Part shown: piece by piece, positions 1 through 7,668 of the stretch | How the letters are laid out: every line of letters starts with the position of its first letter | How positions within the stretch are numbered: the stretch's first letter is position 1 | Origin: Rhodospirillaceae bacterium | Lineage (GTDB): Bacteria > Pseudomonadota > Alphaproteobacteria > TMED109 | Direction of reading: 5' to 3' | DNA: 45,549 nt | Assembly (NCBI GenBank): GCA_902579545.1 | Contig: CACHHO010000007.1 | Location: 1 to 45,549, forward strand | Notes under the pieces: generated by a model | Database searches by the model: none | What the model saw: the letters and a program-made list of their open reading frames with translations, nothing else | What the model was told of the DNA's origin: nothing | Made by a program: the position numbers and the translations under genes

Positions 1-411
1 CAAATCAACTGAAAAGCCACCTTTTACTCTAGAAAATATGTTACCTTTTACTTGATCTTTATTTTTTAGTGCTTTTTCCATAACTGCCCAGGCTGTTTCT
101 CTTTTTGCCCTCTCTCTTGATAAAACCGCATCTCCAAATTTATTCTCTGCATTTTCAAAAAAAACTTCTACTTCATCACCCAATTCAGGCTTTTTGTCTG
201 GAGGAGTAAATTCTTTAATAGGCACCCTACCTTCTGATTTATAGCCAATATCAATAATTACAGAGTCTTTTTCTATTGCGACTACTTTTCCTTTCACCAA
301 ACTTCCAACTTTTTTAAATTCTTTTTCAAAAGATTTTTCTAATAACTCCTTAAAGTTTTCGTTTGTAGTTTTCACTTTGTTGGCTTTACTGGTAGCTAAA
401 GCTTTATCCAT
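1..411 (-). CDS. rpsA: 30S ribosomal protein S1, N-terminal part (gene runs off the window)
   Basis: The reverse strand reads an open frame of 137 codons from ATG at 411 to the window edge with no stop. It begins MDKALATSKANKVKTTNENF and continues into a first S1/OB-fold domain (GSLVKGKVVAIEKDSVIIDIGY, then KSEGRVPIKEF). Ribosomal protein S1 binds mRNA leaders on the 30S subunit and helps initiation. An AGGA-like Shine-Dalgarno lies just upstream. It follows cmk by 26 nt, the usual alphaproteobacterial order aroA-cmk-rpsA. The C-terminal S1 repeats lie outside the window. Confidence 0.93.
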   Translation of the reverse strand, partial: MDKALATSKANKVKTTNENFKELLEKSFEKEFKKVGSLVKGKVVAIEKDSVIIDIGYKSEGRVPIKEFTPPDKKPELGDEVEVFFENAENKFGDAVLSRERAKRETAWAVMEKALKNKDQVKGNIFSRVKGGFSVDL

Positions 412-437
412 ATTTTCCTGCTTTCAATAACAATTTT

Positions 438-1109
438 TTAAATATTAATTTTCAAAGTAGGTATTTTACTAAAAATAATATTTTTTACAATATTTATCGT
501 CTCTAAAAAACTATATTCTGTATTATCTAATAAAAAAGCGTCCTCTGCTTTTTTTAACGGGGAAAGTTTTCTTTCTGTGTCTCTTGAGTCTCTTATAGAT
601 AAATCATTCATTACACTTTCTAAGCTTATTTTTTTACTTTTTTTATTAAGTTGCTCGAACCTTCTTTTTGCTCGAACATATAAGTCAGCTGTTAAAAATA
701 TTTTTATATCTGCATTAGGAGCAATAACCGTTCCACAATCTCTTCCCTCTAGTATAACTCCTCTATATTGACTTGGAAATGTCTTTAGATATTGTTTCTG
801 TATTTTCGCAACAAACTTTCTTACAATTGCTTTTTTTGCTAAATTTGATGCAAGTTCTGATATTTCATTTGTATAAAAATTTTCTATGTTTCTCAACTTT
901 TTATCAATTTTTTCTTTCTTTAATTTAGATATAACCTGCGAGAGTTGTTTAACATTGTGATCTTGTCCCAACATTTCTTTGGCAAATATTCTATAAAAAA
1001 TACCTGTTTCGAGATAATACAAATTTAAATCCTGGGCTAATACTTTAGACAAAGAACCTTTGCCAGATGCTGCTGGGCCATCTATGGTAATTATGACCTT
1101 TTCATCCAT
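438..1109 (-). CDS. cmk: Cytidylate kinase
   Basis: CMP/dCMP kinase (223 aa) phosphorylates CMP to CDP in pyrimidine salvage. The N-terminus MDEKVIITIDGPAASGKGS holds the P-loop (GPAASGKGS), followed by the YLETGIFYR segment equivalent to the usual LDTGAMYR. GVILEGRDCGTVIAPNADIKIFLTA is the conserved GRDIGTVVFP-type segment, and SIRDSRDTERKLSPL is the conserved lid/substrate segment. A longer frame opens at 1145, but ATG 1109 fits the family start. It also overlaps the aroA stop as ATGGATGA, which suggests translational coupling. It is the middle gene of aroA-cmk-rpsA. Confidence 0.95.
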   Translation of the reverse strand: MDEKVIITIDGPAASGKGSLSKVLAQDLNLYYLETGIFYRIFAKEMLGQDHNVKQLSQVISKLKKEKIDKKLRNIENFYTNEISELASNLAKKAIVRKFVAKIQKQYLKTFPSQYRGVILEGRDCGTVIAPNADIKIFLTADLYVRAKRRFEQLNKKSKKISLESVMNDLSIRDSRDTERKLSPLKKAEDAFLLDNTEYSFLETINIVKNIIFSKIPTLKINI

Positions 1110-2457
1110 TGTTTTTTTTCTTACCAAGTTTTTTGAATAATTCAAAAAAATTTGGAAAACTAGTTAATATTGCTTTATTTCCCAAAATTTTTATAGGTTC
1201 TTCAGAAATTAGGTTTAGTATGTTAAAAGACATTGCAACTCTGTGATCTTGTTCAGCATTTATTACGCATCCTCCTTTAATTAAATTACTGCCAAATATT
1301 TCCATATCATTTCCTTTTGAATTCACTTTAACTCCACACTTTATTAATCCCTCTTTAATGGCTAAAAACCTATCACTCTCTTTGTATCTTAGTTCTTCTA
1401 AACCTTTCATTTTCATAATACCTTTGCCAGATGCTGCAGCAATCGATAATATGAGGTATTCATCAATTAGTGCGGTAGAGTCCTTCTTTTCAACTGTTAT
1501 ATTTTTTAGCTTTGAGTATTGGATAATAATATCGCAAAGATATTTATTTTTTTTAATAATTTTAATATTTCCTTTCATTTTTTTTAATATTTTAAATATT
1601 TTTAGTCTAAAAGGATCATTAAGAACATTTTTAATAATTATTTTGCTACCTTTAGTAATTAGACATGCAATACCAATAAAAGCCGCAGATGAGGGGTCTC
1701 CTGGAACATTAATATCACAGTTCTTTAAAAAAGGAAGACCTGAAATATTTATTTTGTTTTTACCTGATTTGTTAATTGAATTATTTATATGCACACCTCT
1801 TTCTTTCAGCATTTTTTCTGTGTAGTTTCTACTAACTGATGGTTCTGTAATAGAAGATTTGCCTCTAGCAGTTAATGCTGCCAGCAATATAGCAGATTTT
1901 ACTTGAGCAGAAGATACAGAAATATTGTATTTAATTGGAAATGTAAACCCTCTTTTTCCTGCTCCTATTACTGTAATTGGGAGTCTAATATTATCATTAA
2001 AAATAAACTTTGCACCCATTCTTGCTAAAGGCCTAATAATACGTTCCATTGGCCTTTTACTCAAAGAAGAGTCTCCATAAAAGGTAACTTTAGCGTTTGA
2101 ACCAGCTACTAGTCCAATTAAGAGTCTTGTTCCCGTTCCACTATTTCCCATGTAAATGGGCTTATTAGGTGATTTATAATTACCCAGGCCTACCCCAACT
2201 ATATTTAATATATTTTTAGTAATTTTAATTCTAGCACCTAAAGACTCAACAGCTTTAAGTGTATGATATACATCTTCGCTATCTAAAACACCTTCTATTT
2301 TTGTAGTGCCAATGGAAATTAAGCCCATAATAATTGCCCTTTGTGATATTGACTTATCTCCTGGAATATAACAATTACCATTTAAAATATTTTTATTTAA
2401 GGATACTTTGTCTAAATTATTAAAAAGCATCTTTGATTTTTTTTTAAATATGAACAT
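1102..2457 (-). CDS. aroA: 3-phosphoshikimate 1-carboxyvinyltransferase (EPSP synthase)
   Basis: EPSP synthase (451 aa) joins PEP to shikimate-3-phosphate in chorismate synthesis. Visible motifs are GDKSISQRA near the N-terminus, GNSGTGTRL (PEP/glyphosate site), KRPMERIIRPL, GDPSSAAF, EELRYKESDR and DHRVAMSF. The layout resembles class II enzymes such as CP4, but the site occupied by Ala in CP4 (GNAATG) is Gly here (GNSGTG). The start is uncertain: ATG 2457 gives an extra Lys-rich MFIFKKKSK, and ATG 2430 (MLFNNLDK) is equally possible. Neither has a clear Shine-Dalgarno. It overlaps cmk by 8 nt and heads the aroA-cmk-rpsA operon. Confidence 0.95.
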   Translation of the reverse strand: MFIFKKKSKMLFNNLDKVSLNKNILNGNCYIPGDKSISQRAIIMGLISIGTTKIEGVLDSEDVYHTLKAVESLGARIKITKNILNIVGVGLGNYKSPNKPIYMGNSGTGTRLLIGLVAGSNAKVTFYGDSSLSKRPMERIIRPLARMGAKFIFNDNIRLPITVIGAGKRGFTFPIKYNISVSSAQVKSAILLAALTARGKSSITEPSVSRNYTEKMLKERGVHINNSINKSGKNKINISGLPFLKNCDINVPGDPSSAAFIGIACLITKGSKIIIKNVLNDPFRLKIFKILKKMKGNIKIIKKNKYLCDIIIQYSKLKNITVEKKDSTALIDEYLILSIAAASGKGIMKMKGLEELRYKESDRFLAIKEGLIKCGVKVNSKGNDMEIFGSNLIKGGCVINAEQDHRVAMSFNILNLISEEPIKILGNKAILTSFPNFFELFKKLGKKKNNG

Positions 2458-2549
2458 AAATATTTGTTGAAATAAATTAATTTTAAAAATATTTTTAATT
2501 TAACATATTTGTTTATGTAAATTAACACCCTAATTAAGGAGTGATGAAA

Positions 2550-2819
2550 ATGAACTTTGACTTAAGAGGTAGCAAACATACTTGTGCAAATTGTGGTGCA
2601 AAATTTTTTGACCTTAATAAAGATAAAGTTATATGCCCAAAATGCGGCAAAGAACAGATTAATAAAGATACTCCCTTAAATACAGAAACCTCAAAGACTA
2701 AAAAAAGTATTCCTATAAATTCTAAAGATAAATTGGAGGAAGATATTAATTTTGATGATGATATAGATGAAAGTGTAGCAGAAGATGTTTTACTGGATGA
2801 TGATATAGAGGACGAATAA
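2550..2819 (+). CDS. TIGR02300 / FYDLN-acid family zinc-ribbon protein
   Basis: This 89-aa protein starts [36 protein letters not shown]. Two CxxC pairs form a predicted zinc ribbon around an FFDLN signature. The tail is low-complexity and very acidic ([21 protein letters not shown]). This matches the alphaproteobacterial TIGR02300/FYDLN-acid family, whose function is unknown, and in alphaproteobacteria it typically sits beside aroA/cmk and tRNA-Ala as here. GTG 2541 and ATG 2544 are in frame, but AAGGAG at 2536-2541 is best spaced for ATG 2550. Confidence 0.88.
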   Translation: MNFDLRGSKHTCANCGAKFFDLNKDKVICPKCGKEQINKDTPLNTETSKTKKSIPINSKDKLEEDINFDDDIDESVAEDVLLDDDIEDE

Positions 2820-2831
2820 ATATTTTAAATT

Positions 2832-2907
2832 GGGGCCGTAGCTCAGTTGGGAGAGCGCGTGGATGGCATTCACGAGGTCAGGGGTTCGATCCCCCTCGGC
2901 TCCACCA
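2832..2907 (+). tRNA. tRNA-Ala (anticodon GGC)
   Basis: A 76-nt cloverleaf. The acceptor stem GGGGCCG pairs with CGGCTCC (one G-U). The D arm is GCTC/GAGC. The anticodon stem CGTGG/TCACG carries loop ATGGCAT with anticodon GGC. The T arm is AGGGG-TTCGATC-CCCCT, followed by discriminator A and an encoded CCA. It reads Ala GCC and GCU codons and lies 12 nt after the TIGR02300 gene, a common alphaproteobacterial arrangement. Confidence 0.97.
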
Positions 2908-2953
2908 CAATTTTCTTTTAATAGTAATTACTGTTATGTTATAAATTAGACTT

Positions 2954-4051
2954 ATGAAAAATAGCTTTTATTTTGTTTTATTTTTAGCATTAGTAATATT
3001 TTTATTTACTGTTATTTTTGCATGGAAAAAACTATCTAAATATGAGACTACAGATAATGCCTACGTAAGAGGTTCGATTACAAATATATCCTCTAGAATT
3101 GATGGCTATGTGTCTGAAGTTCCTGGGGTCTTAAATACAAAAGTTAAAAAAGGTGATATGTTAGTTAAATTTGATGAAGCACCATTTTTATCAAAAGTTA
3201 TTACGGCTAGAGCAGAACTTAGAGCCGCTTTAGCTAAAATTAAGGAGTTAGAAGCTATAAGATTAGCGGAAGAATTAAAAATAGAAGAACAAGTTTTAAA
3301 AAGAAATTTAGCTAAAACTAAAGTTGAGAGTGCTACATATAAAAAAGCATCAGAAAATTCTAATCTAATAATGTTAGAAAAAGAAAAAATAAGAATTAAA
3401 AAGTTATTAGATACCAACAATGCAACTAAATCAAAATACGAGAAAACAATTGCTAAATACGAGGTAAGTTTAAATAAAGTTGATCAATATGAGTCTGACA
3501 TACAATCAGCTAAAATTGCATTTAAAGTAATAAAAAAAGAAATAAAAAAACTTGAAATTAATTTAAATAAGCTGGAAGCAGAAAAGTCTAGGTATATTGC
3601 CAAAAAAGAGTCCCTTGAAGGCCAATTAGAAACTAGCAAAATAAATCTAGAATCCACTAACATAAGATCTCCCATAGATGGAATTATAGCGAATAGAATA
3701 GTAGAGCCCGGGGTGTACATGAAGAATGGATGGCCTCTTATGTCTATAGTTCCTGTAAACGATGTTTGGGTTATAGCAAATTTTAAAGAAACTCAAATTA
3801 GAAATATGGAGATAGGATCTAAGGCAGAAATAAAAATTGATGCATTTTCAAATTTTAAAATTAAAGGTGAAGTCTTATCTTTTTCACCAGCTTCAGCTTC
3901 TTCATTTAGTTTAATACCTCCTCAAAATGCTTCTGGTAACTTTGTAAAAGTGGTTCAAAGAATTCCAGTAAAAATCGTTTTTTCATTGCCTTCTGAACTT
4001 ATAGGTAAGGTTGTTCCTGGTATGTCAGTCAATGTTAAAGTTTTTAATTAA
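2954..4051 (+). CDS. HlyD/EmrA-type membrane fusion protein without a partner transporter
   Basis: 365 aa. One N-terminal membrane anchor (about residues 5-24) is followed by ETTDNAYVRGSITNISSRIDGYV, the usual HlyD_D23/EmrA-like biotinyl-lipoyl start. A long Lys/Glu-rich coiled coil spans roughly residues 90-225. The second lipoyl half follows (STNIRSPIDGIIANRIVEPGVYM), then a beta-barrel (VWVIANFKETQIRNMEIGSKAEIKIDAF). Such proteins bridge an inner-membrane exporter (MFS or ABC) to an outer-membrane channel. No transporter or TolC-like gene is adjacent, so the partner must be elsewhere. Its 3' end overlaps the convergent cyclic-nucleotide-binding gene by 8 nt. Confidence 0.87.
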   Translation: MKNSFYFVLFLALVIFLFTVIFAWKKLSKYETTDNAYVRGSITNISSRIDGYVSEVPGVLNTKVKKGDMLVKFDEAPFLSKVITARAELRAALAKIKELEAIRLAEELKIEEQVLKRNLAKTKVESATYKKASENSNLIMLEKEKIRIKKLLDTNNATKSKYEKTIAKYEVSLNKVDQYESDIQSAKIAFKVIKKEIKKLEINLNKLEAEKSRYIAKKESLEGQLETSKINLESTNIRSPIDGIIANRIVEPGVYMKNGWPLMSIVPVNDVWVIANFKETQIRNMEIGSKAEIKIDAFSNFKIKGEVLSFSPASASSFSLIPPQNASGNFVKVVQRIPVKIVFSLPSELIGKVVPGMSVNVKVFN

Positions 4052-4403
4052 TCTTATCTTTTAAACTTTTGATTTCAGAATCACATTGAGCAAGTCTATA
4101 GGATAACTGCTTGACCATTGATTTAACCACAGGTGGAGACTTTTCTAATAAATCATTTAAAATTTTTTTATCTATAGGCAATACTATAGAGGGCTTTAAA
4201 ACTCTAATACTTGCCGACCTGGGCTTATTTAAAATTAGTGACATTTCTCCAAAGATTTCCATTTCTGATATTTCAGAAACTTTTTTTCCATTAACTTCTA
4301 TTGCTATTCTACCATCTAAAAGCAAGTATGCTTTATCTCCTTTTTCTCCTTGTTCAAAAATATACTCATCTGGTAAAAATTTTTGTTTTAATTTATCATC
4401 CAT
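4044..4403 (-). CDS. Cyclic nucleotide-binding domain protein, stand-alone
   Basis: 119 aa, almost entirely one cNMP-binding beta-barrel: PDEYIFEQGEKGDKAYLLLDGRIAI, then the phosphate-binding-cassette-like FGEMSLILNKPRSASIRVLKPS, then a C-terminal helix (SYRLAQCDSEIKSLKDKIN). No DNA-binding HTH follows, so it is not a CRP/FNR regulator. It lies 15 nt downstream of the MBL-fold hydrolase on the same strand. It is probably a regulatory partner, as these two domains can occur in one polypeptide (inference). Ligand specificity (cAMP, cGMP or none) cannot be read from the sequence. Confidence 0.85.
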   Translation of the reverse strand: MDDKLKQKFLPDEYIFEQGEKGDKAYLLLDGRIAIEVNGKKVSEISEMEIFGEMSLILNKPRSASIRVLKPSIVLPIDKKILNDLLEKSPPVVKSMVKQLSYRLAQCDSEIKSLKDKIN

Positions 4404-4418
4404 ATTTTAAACACATTA

Positions 4419-5237
4419 CTAAGTTAATTTAAAAAACATATCTTCCTGAGCAACAATATATCTCTCATTTATATTACTACATTTTGATTGAATTGCATCT
4501 AAAACTTTATCATTATTCTCTGGGTTGTGATGAAAAATAAATAAATTTTTTATTTTACAAGCTTGTGCTAGTCTTGTTGCTTCTTGCCACGTAGAGTGCC
4601 CCCAGCCAATATAATCTTTAAAGTTATTATCATCATAGGTTGAATCATAAATTAAAACATCACTCTTCCAAAGAAAGCTCATAAGTTTTTCATTTTTTTT
4701 ACTTAATTCATGTTCGTGATCGGTGATATAGCATACTGATTTGTTTTTATTTTCTATTCTGTATCCTGTTGCTCCATCTGGGTGATTTAATGAAATAGTT
4801 TTTACTTTAATATTATCTTGTATTAAAAATTCCTTTTCTATTTCAAAATCATCATAAATAATATTTGCCATAAACTTATCAATAGTTATAGGAAACGAGG
4901 GGCTGCTAATTTGTTTTTTTAATACATCTAATGTTTTTTTTCTATTTTTAGATAGTCCTGACCTTATTGAAAAACTAAATTCTTTATTGTATGCAGGCAT
5001 AAAAAAAGGTAATCCGCAAGTATGGTCATAATGAAAATGTGAAACTAGTATATCAAAATTTTTTATATTTTTTTTAATTAAGTAAGTCCCTAAATTTACT
5101 AGCCCTGATCCCATATCTAAAATAATGGTATTTTTACCAGCATTTATTTCTACACACGAAGTATTCCCTCCATATTTTACAAAACTCTTTCCTGGTGTAG
5201 GTATGCTGCCTCTGACACCCCAAAATCTTATGTTCAT
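4419..5237 (-). CDS. MBL-fold metal-dependent hydrolase
   Basis: 272 aa. The start MNIRFWGVRGSIPTPGKSFVKYGGNTSCVEI is typical of the RNase Z/phosphodiesterase-like MBL subgroup. The zinc motif is SHFHYDH (H67, H69, D71, H72), with D41 in ILDMGSG. Later ligand regions include CYITDHEHE, LIYDSTYDD, GWGHSTWQEA and IFHHNPENND. The substrate cannot be assigned; cyclic nucleotides or phosphodiesters are possible from subgroup relatives. It is cotranscribed with the downstream cyclic-nucleotide-binding protein (15-nt gap). Confidence 0.87.
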   Translation of the reverse strand: MNIRFWGVRGSIPTPGKSFVKYGGNTSCVEINAGKNTIILDMGSGLVNLGTYLIKKNIKNFDILVSHFHYDHTCGLPFFMPAYNKEFSFSIRSGLSKNRKKTLDVLKKQISSPSFPITIDKFMANIIYDDFEIEKEFLIQDNIKVKTISLNHPDGATGYRIENKNKSVCYITDHEHELSKKNEKLMSFLWKSDVLIYDSTYDDNNFKDYIGWGHSTWQEATRLAQACKIKNLFIFHHNPENNDKVLDAIQSKCSNINERYIVAQEDMFFKLT

Positions 5238-5273
5238 ATTATGCCTTCATTTTTTTATATATTATCTTATTAT

Positions 5274-6242
5274 TTATAAATTTTGAAAGTTTTTTATAAA
5301 ATCAGGAGTCTCTTTTATATTAGGCAATGTTAATTTTGTTCCTGCTAACTTTAGACTATCAGTAAAACTTTTGGAAGGTTCAACATTTTCATACTGCTTT
5401 GGTGTTAATGATACTAGACTTCTATCTAAAAGGTTTGTCTTATATAAATTAACGTCGTATGACCGATTTGATCCAACAACTGCTGTTAAAGCAGGTAACG
5501 CCACTACTCCTAACTCTGCTTCCACCATCGAAAGAGCAACTTCATATGATCTTGTAAAAGCTATTGTTTTAGTTGTTTCTAAATTTTTTTTGAACCAATC
5601 ATCTATTCTTTTTTTGTGCTGACTACCAAACTCAAACATAATAATAGATGACAGTATTTTTTTATAACTTATATTTAAATCTTCTTTCTTTTTAATATTT
5701 TCTAATTTTACGGTTTTTGGAGTTGCTAAAACATAAGGATCAGAAAATATTTTTTTCTTAGCAAATGAAAGGTTAGAGGCAGCTAAGGAGTCTTCTGCAA
5801 CTACTGCTACATTTAATTGTCTTGCGTAAAGTAAATCAATTGCCTCAGCTGGAGCAACCTCAAGAACATTAATTTCTATATTTGGAAAATTATGTGAAAA
5901 AATTTTCATAGTAGTAGGCAATATATTTCTTGCTACAGAAGACAACATACCAACTTTTAATGTACCTCTTGTATTATCAGAAAAGTCTTTTAAGCCTTGC
6001 TCTGTTTCTTCTATTCCAGCTATTATCTGTTCTGCTTTAGAGCTTAAAAACTTTCCAGCATCTGTAAGACTAATTTTACTAAAACCTCTATTAAATAATC
6101 TAGCACCTACTTCATCTTCTAACTTTGAAATTTGTTGCGATAAAGAAGGTTGGGCTAACCCTAACATTTTAGATGCTTTGGTATAGGATTTAGCCTGGGC
6201 AACTGCCCAAAAAATTTTTAATTGATGAATTGTCATTGCCAT
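5274..6242 (-). CDS. LysR-family transcriptional regulator
   Basis: 322 aa. The N-terminal winged HTH is IHQLKIFWAVAQAKSYTKASKMLGLAQPSLSQQISKLEDEVGARLFNRG. A linker helix and a periplasmic-binding-like effector domain follow (from about residue 93, GTLKVGMLSSVARNILP). ATG 6242 is chosen because a GAG-rich Shine-Dalgarno lies 7 nt upstream; ATG 6236 is also in frame. A 14-bp perfect palindrome sits 31-44 nt upstream and may be an autoregulatory operator. The target and effector are unknown. The nearest genes on either side (MBL hydrolase, ahp operon) run in the same direction rather than divergently, so there is no clear divergent target. Confidence 0.92.
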   Translation of the reverse strand: MAMTIHQLKIFWAVAQAKSYTKASKMLGLAQPSLSQQISKLEDEVGARLFNRGFSKISLTDAGKFLSSKAEQIIAGIEETEQGLKDFSDNTRGTLKVGMLSSVARNILPTTMKIFSHNFPNIEINVLEVAPAEAIDLLYARQLNVAVVAEDSLAASNLSFAKKKIFSDPYVLATPKTVKLENIKKKEDLNISYKKILSSIIMFEFGSQHKKRIDDWFKKNLETTKTIAFTRSYEVALSMVEAELGVVALPALTAVVGSNRSYDVNLYKTNLLDRSLVSLTPKQYENVEPSKSFTDSLKLAGTKLTLPNIKETPDFIKNFQNL

Positions 6243-6272
6243 AAGTTTTCTCTTTATACTTTATAGTCATCT

Positions 6273-6286
6273 ACTTACTAGTAAGT
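6273..6286. promoter_or_regulatory. Perfect 14-bp palindrome upstream of the LysR gene (candidate operator)
   Basis: ACTTACTAGTAAGT is a perfect inverted repeat in the LysR leader, 31 nt before the start codon. LysR regulators often bind T-N11-A dyads and repress themselves. The site fits that general picture, but its identity as an operator is inference. Confidence 0.4.
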
Positions 6287-6406
6287 CTTTTAAATATTTA
6301 AGAATGTTACTTTTTAATTCTTTTATTTTCAATAAAAATTAAATAAAACTATTTTCAGCGTTTTACCTTTTTGCTTTTTTATTAAGTTATTATAATTGAT
6401 ATTAAA

Positions 6407-6583
6407 CTAGTCTATCCAATTTGCGTCAGGAGAGATTGCATCAGTACTATTATTTTTTTTCTTATCAAAAATGATTATATTATTTTTGTTTTGTTTATAA
6501 TTACCAAGACGTTTGCCTAAAATAAATGCCACGACTAAAAAAGTAAAAAAGAAAGCAATACCCATTATAGGATGATAACTCAA
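6407..6583 (-). CDS. Small single-pass membrane protein translationally coupled to ahpD
   Basis: 58 aa read directly from the sequence: MSYHPIMGIAFFFTFLVVAF, then ILGKRLGNYKQNKNN, then a polar tail ending in SPDANWID. There is one strong transmembrane helix (about residues 5-23) and a Lys/Asn-rich cytoplasmic-type tail. The start is TTG 6583, which overlaps the ahpD stop as TTGA and has GGAGGT six bases upstream, inside ahpD. An ATG at codon 7 is a weaker alternative. The position at the end of the ahpC-ahpD operon suggests a role in peroxide or redox defence. No family is recognised. Confidence 0.72.
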   Translation of the reverse strand: MSYHPIMGIAFFFTFLVVAFILGKRLGNYKQNKNNIIIFDKKKNNSTDAISPDANWID

Positions 6584-7101
6584 CTTTTAACCTCCAATAT
6601 ATTTGCCATTGAGTTTATTATAGAGACTATCCTGGCTACGGTTTGTATTTTAATATTTTCTACATTATTTTCCCTTAATACTGCTTCATGAGCATTTATA
6701 CATTTTCCGCATCCCATAAGAATTGCTACTGCTAAACATAACAATTCAAAATCACTTTTAGATATTTTATGTTTACTCATATATTGCATTCTTAAATTCG
6801 CAGGCATGCTTGAGTAACTCTGTTCGTTTGTTAAGTGCGTAAATCTATAATATATAGCATTCATAGACATTATCGCATAAGCGCCTTTTATGTCTTGTAT
6901 AATCTCTTCGGTAACATAACTTTTGGACTCTTCATAAGCAGCATTTATGAGAACATCACATTTAGTAGCAATACTACTTATTAAAATTACTGAGTAAAGC
7001 AATGAACTTTCAAGTATACCTTCATTGAGTATTTTGGAATAATTAAGCTTTATATCTTTAGCAAATTCAGGAAAGTTGCTTATAGTTTCTGTTATATTCA
7101 T
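6580..7101 (-). CDS. ahpD: Alkyl hydroperoxide reductase AhpD-like (carboxymuconolactone decarboxylase fold)
   Basis: 173 aa. The catalytic motif GCGKCINAHE gives C131-x2-C134-x3-H138, with E119 upstream. This matches the E118/C130/C133/H137 relay of Mycobacterium AhpD. AhpD is a thioredoxin-like disulfide reductase that recycles oxidised AhpC using electrons passed through lipoamide carriers. It follows ahpC by only 7 nt, and its stop overlaps the next small gene. The pairing with ahpC and the complete motif make this call firm. Confidence 0.92.
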   Translation of the reverse strand: MNITETISNFPEFAKDIKLNYSKILNEGILESSLLYSVILISSIATKCDVLINAAYEESKSYVTEEIIQDIKGAYAIMSMNAIYYRFTHLTNEQSYSSMPANLRMQYMSKHKISKSDFELLCLAVAILMGCGKCINAHEAVLRENNVENIKIQTVARIVSIINSMANILEVKS

Positions 7102-7108
7102 ATTTTAT

Positions 7109-7654
7109 TTATATGGTTTCACCCCCAACAGGCCTATTACAGGGACACAACTCATCTGTTTGAAGCCCATCTAATATTCTAAGTGTTTCACTTGGGTTTC
7201 TTCCTACGTTTAAATTATTAACACTAACGTGCTGTATAATATTGTGTGGATCAACTATATAAGTTGCCCTTAATGCAACACCTTCTTCTGATCTTATACC
7301 TAAAGCATCTACCAAAGTGCCTTCTGTGTCTGAAAATGACCATTGGTCTAATTTATTTAAATCTTTATGCTCTCTTCTCCATGCTAATTTACAGTGTTCA
7401 TTGTCAGTGCTTCCTCCTAAAACAATACAATCTCTATCCAGAAACTCTTGATTTAGTTTAGCATACTCTACAATTTCTGTAGGACATATAAATGTAAAAT
7501 CCTTGGGATAAAAAAATATAACTTTCCATTTATCAGCAAAAGAATTTTTGTTTATTGTTTCGAAAGCACTTTCTCCATTCTCCTCATGATTTTCAAATTT
7601 CGGTTTCACTCCTACTACATTAAAATCTAATAACTCTTGTCCTACTCCCAGCAT
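7109..7654 (-). CDS. ahpC: Peroxiredoxin AhpC (typical 2-Cys)
   Basis: 181 aa. The peroxidatic cysteine lies in FYPKDFTFICPTE (C57), with the resolving region near the C-terminus in DELCPCNRPVGG (C170, C172). It reduces H2O2, organic peroxides and possibly peroxynitrite. The extra CPC-type C-terminus and the adjacent ahpD resemble the actinobacterial AhpC/AhpD system rather than enteric AhpC/AhpF. A good Shine-Dalgarno (AAGGAG) precedes ATG 7654. It is the second gene of an operon starting at 8130 with a Fur-type box upstream. Confidence 0.95.
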   Translation of the reverse strand: MLGVGQELLDFNVVGVKPKFENHEENGESAFETINKNSFADKWKVIFFYPKDFTFICPTEIVEYAKLNQEFLDRDCIVLGGSTDNEHCKLAWRREHKDLNKLDQWSFSDTEGTLVDALGIRSEEGVALRATYIVDPHNIIQHVSVNNLNVGRNPSETLRILDGLQTDELCPCNRPVGGETI

Positions 7655-7668
7655 TTCTTTATTCTCCT

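Noticed and set aside
1358-1825. Long opposite-strand frames inside aroA, gyrB, argB and other genes
   Set aside because: They mirror well-identified genes in another frame, lack ribosome-binding sites and resemble no family. They are typical shadows in AT-rich DNA.
1102-2457. Possible glyphosate-tolerant EPSP synthase because of class II-like motifs
   Set aside because: The key position is Gly (GNSGTG) rather than the Ala of CP4 (GNAATG), so tolerance cannot be claimed from sequence.
2920-2935. Palindrome AATAGTAATTACTGTT after tRNA-Ala
   Set aside because: It is short, AT-only apart from two bases and has no T tail. Such repeats are expected by chance here, so it was not called a terminator.
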